Positions 59,032-64,000 of a stretch of DNA of 64,000 nucleotides are shown piece after piece. Each line of letters opens with the position of its first letter. Positions within the stretch are counted from its first letter, which is position 1. Source of the stretch: Pelagibacterium sp. 26DY04 (GTDB taxonomy: Bacteria; Pseudomonadota; Alphaproteobacteria; Rhizobiales; Devosiaceae); NCBI RefSeq assembly GCF_031202305.1, contig NZ_CP101731.1, positions 372,001 through 436,000 on the forward strand. The letters are read 5' to 3'. The notes beneath the pieces are model-generated. The model did no database searches. It worked only from the letters and a program-made list of their open reading frames with translations, and was not told where the DNA came from. Position numbers and translations under genes: made by a program.

Positions 59032-60534
59032 TCAGAAGCCGCCGCCGGTTTTGAAGCCGGTGCCGCCTCCAAAGCCACCGCCGGTCTTAAAACCCCCGCC
59101 GCCACCGAACCCGCCGCCGCGCGGGCGCGAAAAGCCGCCCCAATTGCCGCCAGAGGGCGGGCGCGGGGAGAAGCCGCCGGGAGGAATGGGAAAGCCGCCC
59201 TTGGATCGTGAAGAACGCCGGCGCGAGGTTGGCACGATAGGGCCGGACGTGCCGGTCCAATCCTGGGAACGGCGCCAACTGTCCCAATAGGTGGCGGCTG
59301 TCATGCCGCCCTTCAGAAAGTCGGTGAGAAGATCGCCCACCAGCCGATCCTCGCGGAAGCGCGAGCGGGGATCGTCGTAGCGCGCCTTCTTGAATTCGAA
59401 CTCGATATCCTCGAGTTCGCGCCGGCGCGATTCCAGGGTCTTGAGCCGGGCTCGCTCGTCATCGAGCTCGAGCTGCTCCTCGGCGATGCGGCGGCGGGCA
59501 TCCTCGAGGCGGACCACGATGGCGTCGTCTTCCTCGGTGCGCGTGGCACGCGCTTCGGCCAGAAGCTTTTCGATGCCCGTGTCCCGGATGGCCTCGGCGA
59601 GCATTTCGACAGCCTGGCCGAAGGCCGGGTCACCGCCCTCGGCGATCTCCTTTTGTTTTTCGGTCAACTCCTCGCGCGCATCCTCGCGCGAAAGGATCTC
59701 CGCATCGATCTCTTCGACCCGCGTACGGGCCGCTTCGAGGGCCATGCGGGCCTCGCGTCCTCCCGCTGCGTCGAGCGCCGCCTGTTCCTTTTGGGCAATC
59801 TGTTCGTCGAGAGCGCCGACATCGTCGGCCAGACGCTCGGCATGTTCGCGCAGGCGTTCGGGGATCGCGGTCAGCATGGCGTAATTGGCACGTGCATCGG
59901 TGTAACCGACAAGGCGAGCCACCCATTGGTCGAGCATGCGCGTGATGTTGCCCGCCTTATAGGCGCTCGTCCCGTACTGCCGGTCCCAGAGATAGGTAAA
60001 CAGCGGGTCGGAGCGATAAGGCTCACCCTTTGCCTCGCGATCGGCCTCGGCCTGATCTGCCTTGCGGTCCGCCTCGGTTGCGGTGCGCTCGGCCTCTTCG
60101 CGCTCGGCAACCAGCTTCTGGTAAGTGCTGTCGGCGGCAAGGGCTGCGTCCACTTCACCGCCCAAGGCATCGATCTCGGCCTGGCGCGCCGCCACGGTAT
60201 CGATAAGGGATTGACGCTGCGCCGTCAGTTCGGCCAGGGCCTGCTCGGTGTCGCCAAGGGTCTTTTCCATTTCCGCCATGGCGGCGGCATGCTCCTTGAG
60301 CATGTCGCGGGCCCTTGTTTCGGCCTGGCCGAGCGTTCCGGCGAGCTCTTCGCGGACTTGGGGGGAAAGGCGCACCGTGGCAAGCGCCCGCAATTGGCCG
60401 AGCTCGGTCTCGCGCAATTTGCCGATACGCTCATTGGCGCGCGCTATGCGCTTGGTGATGTCGTCCTCTTCGCGGCGAATGTCGCGCAGCGCATCGTCGA
60501 GCGCGCGCATGGCCTGGGGTCCGGAAACGCTCAT
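59032..60534 (-). CDS. uncharacterised coiled-coil protein with Gly-rich C-terminus
   Basis: A 500-residue protein I cannot assign to a named family. Residues about 10-150 and 225-370 are long heptad-rich coiled coils (ALDDALRDIRREEDDITKRI; LDEQIAQKEQAALDAAGGREAR), interrupted by a non-coiled segment at about 165-215 (PYRSDPLFTYLWDRQYGTSAYKAGNITRMLDQWVARLVGY). The C-terminal 90 residues are Gly/Phe/Lys-rich (GGFKTGGGF repeated), like tails of membrane-associated TPM-domain proteins. No signal peptide. It is the last gene of a three-gene operon and begins 7 bp after the preceding stop. Confidence 0.75.
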   Translation of the reverse strand: MSVSGPQAMRALDDALRDIRREEDDITKRIARANERIGKLRETELGQLRALATVRLSPQVREELAGTLGQAETRARDMLKEHAAAMAEMEKTLGDTEQALAELTAQRQSLIDTVAARQAEIDALGGEVDAALAADSTYQKLVAEREEAERTATEADRKADQAEADREAKGEPYRSDPLFTYLWDRQYGTSAYKAGNITRMLDQWVARLVGYTDARANYAMLTAIPERLREHAERLADDVGALDEQIAQKEQAALDAAGGREARMALEAARTRVEEIDAEILSREDAREELTEKQKEIAEGGDPAFGQAVEMLAEAIRDTGIEKLLAEARATRTEEDDAIVVRLEDARRRIAEEQLELDDERARLKTLESRRRELEDIEFEFKKARYDDPRSRFREDRLVGDLLTDFLKGGMTAATYWDSWRRSQDWTGTSGPIVPTSRRRSSRSKGGFPIPPGGFSPRPPSGGNWGGFSRPRGGGFGGGGGFKTGGGFGGGTGFKTGGGF

Positions 60535-60541
60535 TGCCGCC

Positions 60542-61492
60542 TCACCATTGGGTAATCGCCCCATCGAGCACCGGCATGGTGTAGTCGGTATCAAGGAACC
60601 CGTATTGCTTTATCCCCAGCACGTTGCGCTGGATGATGCCGTCATCCTGCCGATCGGCGCGGACGCTTTCGTAGGTGACTTGCGGCACCCGGATCGCCCA
60701 GGTCGAAACCTCCTGGGTTTCACCGGTCTCCTCGCTGGTGATCGGGAGCGTCACGGTGTTCCCGTCCGCATCGAGCGCCTCGACAACGAGATAGTAGTTG
60801 GTGGCTTCGGTGTTGTTTTCCGGAAAACGCCAGATGCCGGTGTCGCGGCCAGGCTCGTTGACGATGCGGATCGAATATTCGGCAAGAAGAGTGGCGTGGA
60901 TGCCTTCGAGTTCCTCGATGGCGGCAAGTGCCCCCTCGCGGTCGCCGCGAGCCGCCGCCGCCTTGCCGCGTTCGACCCAGGGCTCGGCGATTTCGAGCGC
61001 GGTCTGGACTTTGGTTTCGTTGAAGATGTTCTGGTAGAGCGTATCCATGCGGGCCGGCAGACCCTCGGCGAGTTCAATCCGCGCCGCCTCTTCGACACCA
61101 GCCTGATATGGCCGGTAGACGAGGAAATATCCCCCCAGCACCACGGCGAGCAGGGCGAGGGCGATGAGCACCGGCCGCCCCCAGCGGCCGCGGCTGACAT
61201 AGAGCCGGGCCAGACGGGTGGAGAAAGTGTCGGGGGGCGGGGTGTAGGTGAACCGGCTTTCCTCGAGCGCCTTGACCCCTTCGGCCAGGATACGATCGGG
61301 CACCTCGATGCCCTGATCGTGGTAGATCTTGCGCAGCCGCTCGATGAGCTGGGCTTCACGCGCCGACGCGCCGAGTTCGCGCGCCACGAGATTCTGCTCG
61401 TGGCGCAACGTGTCCACAACGTCCATGGCGAGCATGACGTCGTCGAGCGGCGCCTTGCCGGCCTGCCCCGATATCGCCCCACCGCTGGTCAT
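60542..61492 (-). CDS. DUF6384-type single-pass membrane protein
   Basis: A 316-residue protein. The cytoplasmic N-terminal part (residues 1-90) is helical: LDDVMLAMDVVDTLRHEQNLVARELG, then IERLRKIYHDQGIEVPDRILAEGVKALEESRFTYTPP. One membrane helix follows at about 105-125 (RPVLIALALLAVVLGGYFLVYRPY), then an outer domain of about 190 residues ending YESVRADRQDDGIIQRNVLGIKQYGFLDTDYTMPVLDGAITQW. This matches DUF6384 as I know it. A TTG 12 bp upstream is an alternative start. Middle gene of the operon; function unknown. Confidence 0.78.
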   Translation of the reverse strand: MTSGGAISGQAGKAPLDDVMLAMDVVDTLRHEQNLVARELGASAREAQLIERLRKIYHDQGIEVPDRILAEGVKALEESRFTYTPPPDTFSTRLARLYVSRGRWGRPVLIALALLAVVLGGYFLVYRPYQAGVEEAARIELAEGLPARMDTLYQNIFNETKVQTALEIAEPWVERGKAAAARGDREGALAAIEELEGIHATLLAEYSIRIVNEPGRDTGIWRFPENNTEATNYYLVVEALDADGNTVTLPITSEETGETQEVSTWAIRVPQVTYESVRADRQDDGIIQRNVLGIKQYGFLDTDYTMPVLDGAITQW

Positions 61493-61510
61493 AGGCCGCT
61501 GCAACCGCCG

Positions 61511-62692
61511 CTATTGTGACGAAACGAGCGCGTTGCCCTGGGCGGCAAGGGAGGCCAGCCGCTTCTTGCCGTCTTCGACGGCATCGCGGATTTCGGCCGA
61601 GTTCTTGGTGGCCTGGTCGCGCATTTCGGCAATGATCGTATAGGAGTGCTCCTGGAAGGAAACCACGCTGTCGACAAGCTTCTTGACCGCGTCGGCGCGG
61701 ATGGTCGGACCATAGCCGGCCTTGAGCGCCTCTTCCTGCACCTTGCCGCCGATCTCCGAAAGGGTTTCGAGGCTCTGGCTCATGCCTTCCTTCATCGCAT
61801 TGAGCGTTTCGGTCGATTCATGGAGACCGAACAGGCCCGTGAACGAGGCCGAGAGCGCGGTGAGCACGGTTTCGTTGGTGGAAAAGAACGAGATCGACTG
61901 CTGATAGACCCGCTCCTTGGCGTTGGTGGTCTGCATCAGACGCGCCATGATCACTTCGGAGGTGGAGTACGAAATCGTGAGATTGTCGGAAAGATCCTTG
62001 GCGATCTGGTAGCGGCGCTCTTCGTTCTGGAGGTCGCGCAGCTTTTCGTCGCGCGCCATTTCCAGCCGGGCGCGATCGGCCGGGGTGCCTTCGGTGAAGG
62101 CGGTGAGCGCCTCGGAGGCTTTATTGAGCTCGAATTTGCGCTGCTCGAGCTGCTTGTCGGCGATCTCGAGCACTTCGAGCGCCATCACTTCGGCTTGCTT
62201 GAGGGCGCCGCGGAAATCGCGATAGGCCTCGAGGATGGTGTGCTCGCGGTCGATCTGGTCCTTGGTGTCCTTGGACACATCGAGATAGGTGTCGCGAATC
62301 TTGTCGAAGCGCGAAGCGATGTCGCCGCGCGAGACCTTCATCCACACGTTCGAAGCGCGCTCGAGCATGTCGAGCTTGCCGTCTTCGAGCTGGTCGACCA
62401 TGCCCTTGGCATCGTCGCGGATCGAGTTGAACGACTTGGTGATGTCCTCGTAGCGCTCGCCCACGTTCATGGCGGCGACCTGGGTGCGGACCACTTCGTT
62501 GAAGGCGCTCGCCTGGGTGAGGACGCGGCCGATCAGCACCACTTTGGTGTCATCGAGATGAGTGATCTCCGAGAGCAGGCCGGTAATCGGCGCTTCCTGC
62601 GGCTGATCCTCGGGCCATAGCCCCATTTCCCGGATCGCAGTGACCGCACGGTCGAGATAAGCGAGCGGCTTTTCCATCACTTCGGTTGCCAT
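61511..62692 (-). CDS. uncharacterised helical protein (often labelled cell surface protein)
   Basis: A 393-residue, almost entirely helical protein with no signal peptide or membrane segment. Characteristic stretches are YLDRAVTAIREMGLWPEDQPQEAPITGLLSEITHLDDTKVVLIGRVL, DDAKGMVDQLEDGKLDMLERASNVWMKVSRGDIASRFDKIRDTYLDVSKDTKDQIDREHTILEAYRDFRGALKQAEVMALEVL and YSTSEVIMARLMQTTNAKERVYQQSISFFSTNETVLTALSASFTGLFGLHESTETLNAMKEG. The last segment recalls TelA/YaaN-type toxic-anion resistance proteins, but I am not sure of homology. First gene of the operon; divergent from the SRPBCC gene. Confidence 0.78.
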   Translation of the reverse strand: MATEVMEKPLAYLDRAVTAIREMGLWPEDQPQEAPITGLLSEITHLDDTKVVLIGRVLTQASAFNEVVRTQVAAMNVGERYEDITKSFNSIRDDAKGMVDQLEDGKLDMLERASNVWMKVSRGDIASRFDKIRDTYLDVSKDTKDQIDREHTILEAYRDFRGALKQAEVMALEVLEIADKQLEQRKFELNKASEALTAFTEGTPADRARLEMARDEKLRDLQNEERRYQIAKDLSDNLTISYSTSEVIMARLMQTTNAKERVYQQSISFFSTNETVLTALSASFTGLFGLHESTETLNAMKEGMSQSLETLSEIGGKVQEEALKAGYGPTIRADAVKKLVDSVVSFQEHSYTIIAEMRDQATKNSAEIRDAVEDGKKRLASLAAQGNALVSSQ

Positions 62693-62849
62693 TTGTCGTC
62701 GTCCCTGTTGTAACCCTCGGCAGATGTGGTGCCATGATTCCGCCCGCCAAGGGATAAGACAATTGTGCAAGCATCAGAGGCGTTTGTTTTCTCGCAACTG
62801 GTGCCAAAAAGCCGCATAGTGATGGTTCGGAACGAATTGCGAGGCTGGC

Positions 62850-63311
62850 GTGGATTTCGGGGGACGATATAGGGTCGCGGCCGGCCGCGACGCGGTCTGG
62901 ACTGCGCTCAACGATACCGAAATTCTGGCGGCCTGCATTCCGGGCTGCAAGCGCATCGACTGGGTGAGCGAAAGCGCGCTCGAACTGGAAGTGGCGGTCA
63001 ATCTCGGCGTTGCGCACCCCACCTTCAAGGGGGATCTGTTGCTCTCCGATGTCTTGCCGGCCCACCGCTACACACTGACCGGACAGGGCAGGGGCGGGCT
63101 GCTCGGCAAGGCGCAGGCTTCCGCCGATATTAGTCTTGCCGATCTGGGAAGCGACACGCTTTTGAGCTTTAAGGCGACTGGTGGTGCCTCGGGGCAGATG
63201 ATGAAGCTGGGCAGGGCGCTGATCGGCAGTTCGGCCCAGAAGATCATCGATGGATTCTTCGAACGCTTCGGGGAAGCCATGGGGGCTGAAGTCACCCCGA
63301 TCGAAGGCTAG
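62850..63311 (+). CDS. SRPBCC family protein, CoxG-like
   Basis: A 153-residue START/Bet v1-fold protein resembling CO dehydrogenase subunit G (CoxG). The opening MDFGGRYRVAAGRDAVWTALNDTEILAACIPGCKRIDWVSE is the family signature (W-x-x-L-x-D-x-x-x-L-x-x-C-I-P-G-C). FKGDLLLSDVLPAHRYTLTGQGRGGLLGKAQASADISL and TGGASGQMMKLGRALIGSSAQKIIDGFFERF follow. It has a GTG start with GAGG upstream. In coxMSL-type clusters CoxG helps anchor or mature molybdo-flavoenzymes, but none is adjacent here. It stands alone. Confidence 0.9.
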   Translation: MDFGGRYRVAAGRDAVWTALNDTEILAACIPGCKRIDWVSESALELEVAVNLGVAHPTFKGDLLLSDVLPAHRYTLTGQGRGGLLGKAQASADISLADLGSDTLLSFKATGGASGQMMKLGRALIGSSAQKIIDGFFERFGEAMGAEVTPIEG

Positions 63312-63353
63312 AGCGCGCGCCAACGCCCCGGTTTACCGCAATCCCAAGATTTT

Positions 63354-63369
63354 TTGCCCAACTGGTCAA
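63354..63369. promoter_or_regulatory. RutR-like operator palindrome, second copy
   Basis: TTGCCCAACTGGTCAA matches TTGACCA-N2-TGGTCAA at 13 of 14 defined positions and lies in a T-rich/A-rich context like the site at 2959. It is 121 bp upstream of a BMP-family nucleoside-type binding protein, a fitting target for a pyrimidine-sensing regulator. Confidence 0.55.
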
Positions 63370-63386
63370 AAAACCGAAATTGACTA

Positions 63387-63415
63387 TTGCGTCCGCCAGT
63401 TTTGCGCGATTGTAT
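63387..63415 (+). promoter_or_regulatory. candidate promoter of the BMP-family transporter gene
   Basis: TTGCGT (63387-63392) and TTGTAT (63410-63415) are separated by 17 bp and lie just downstream of the RutR-like palindrome. A TTGACT at 63380-63385 is an alternative -35 but lacks a -10 at the right distance. Confidence 0.35.
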
Positions 63416-63489
63416 CTGGACTTATCGTGCGTGGAAACGACCGGCTGCTGCCGGCGTCCTTCTTCAGCCCGTCAATAGGGAGCATCATC

Positions 63490-64000
63490 ATGTCAAAAAC
63501 AAAATCGACCGGCCTGGCCGCCTTCGCCGGTATCGCCCTGGCCACCCTTATGGCCGGCACCGCGTTGGCCGATGCCGCGCTGGTCTATGACGGCGGCGGC
63601 AAGTTCGACGCCTCGTTCAACGAATCCGCCTATAACGGCGCCCAGCGCTGGGCCGACGAAACCGGCGGCGCTTATCAGGATCTCGAAATTTCCGGCGACG
63701 CCCAGCGCGAACAGGCCATCCGCCAGTTCGCAGCGCGCGGCAACAATCCCATCATCCTGCCGGGCTTTTCCTGGGAAACCGCGCTGCGTGCCGTCGCCCC
63801 GGACTTCCCCGACACCTCGTTCCTGATCATCGATACGGTGGTGGACGATCTGCCCAACGTCCGCTCGGTCGTCTTCAAGGAACATGAGGGCTCGTTCCTG
63901 GTCGGCGCCCTTGCTGCCATGGCCACGGAATCGGGCACCATCGGCTTCGTGCCCGCCTTCGACTTCTCGCTGCTCCTGGCCTTCGGGTGCGGCTATAAGC
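63490..64000 (+). CDS. BMP family ABC transporter substrate-binding protein, 3' truncated
   Basis: The first 170 residues of a Med/BMP (PnrA/TmpC-type) binding lipoprotein-like SBP, cut by the window end. The signal peptide is residues 1-27 (AFAGIALATLMAGTALA). The mature start ALVYDGGGKFDASFNESAYNGAQRWADETGGAYQDLEISGDAQREQAIRQFAARGNNPIILPGFSWETALRAVAPDFPDTSFLIID, then NVRSVVFKEHEGSFLVGALAAMATESGTIGFVP, is the family pattern for nucleoside binding. AGGGAGCATCATC precedes the ATG. A RutR-like operator lies upstream. Confidence 0.93.
   Translation, partial: MSKTKSTGLAAFAGIALATLMAGTALADAALVYDGGGKFDASFNESAYNGAQRWADETGGAYQDLEISGDAQREQAIRQFAARGNNPIILPGFSWETALRAVAPDFPDTSFLIIDTVVDDLPNVRSVVFKEHEGSFLVGALAAMATESGTIGFVPAFDFSLLLAFGCGYK

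Overview
The window is chromosomal DNA of a GC-rich alphaproteobacterium. The aerobic-type (CobN) cobalamin genes, the zwf-pgl-edd Entner-Doudoroff operon, the znuCB-zur/znuA/aztD zinc module, HWE/HisKA_2-type sensor kinases and families of short palindromic intergenic repeats together suggest Hyphomicrobiales, perhaps a Devosiaceae member such as Devosia or Pelagibacterium. The genus is an inference. No tRNA, rRNA, prophage, CRISPR array or transposase gene was seen.

Layout. 0-9.5 kb: a cut VOC-family gene, an aldo/keto reductase, an ArsR-type regulator, two small dimeric alpha+beta barrel genes, a complete dipeptide-type ABC importer with a structured leader and a RutR-like operator, and a SIMPL protein. 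9.7-14.2 kb: zinc homeostasis, znuC-znuB-zur divergent from znuA across a long dyad that looks like a shared Zur operator, then the zinc metallochaperone gene aztD with its own Zur-like site. 14.2-15.8 kb: a DUF486 membrane protein and a second aldo/keto reductase. 15.9-33 kb: cobalamin biosynthesis, beginning with a B12 riboswitch and cobW, an exo/endonuclease/phosphatase-fold gene, cobN and cobO, and then cbiG, cobK, cobA, cobB, cobQ, cobD and cobU. The precorrin-ring genes cobHIJLM, as well as cobS/T chelatase subunits, cobC and cobV, are not here. A 1.4 kb gene-free mosaic of repeats separates cobD from cobU. Copies of the same repeat family have entered the cobN reading frame without breaking it.

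33-42.3 kb: a BadF/GlcNAc-kinase-type ATPase, zwf-pgl-edd, a GNAT acetyltransferase, a BCCT transporter, and an overlapping pair encoding a membrane J-domain protein and a VWA-like protein. 42.4-50 kb: a CHASE3 sensor kinase, a single-domain receiver and a receiver-HisKA_2 kinase in one tight operon; a DUF6600 envelope protein with a long acidic proline-rich tail; and a second OmpR-type two-component system preceded by a PepSY-like secreted protein gene.

50-59 kb looks accessory: two paralogous, divergent AraC regulators, an intradiol (hydroxyquinol/catechol) dioxygenase, a TfdB-like flavin phenol hydroxylase, an exported alpha/beta hydrolase, two DUF6644 membrane proteins, an unknown exported protein and a DUF6152 protein. 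This suggests hydroxylation and ring cleavage of a phenolic compound, coupled to an uncharacterised envelope module. 59-62.7 kb holds an uncharacterised three-gene operon of coiled-coil and membrane proteins. The window ends with a CoxG-like SRPBCC protein and the start of a BMP-family (nucleoside-type) substrate-binding protein, again preceded by a RutR-like palindrome.
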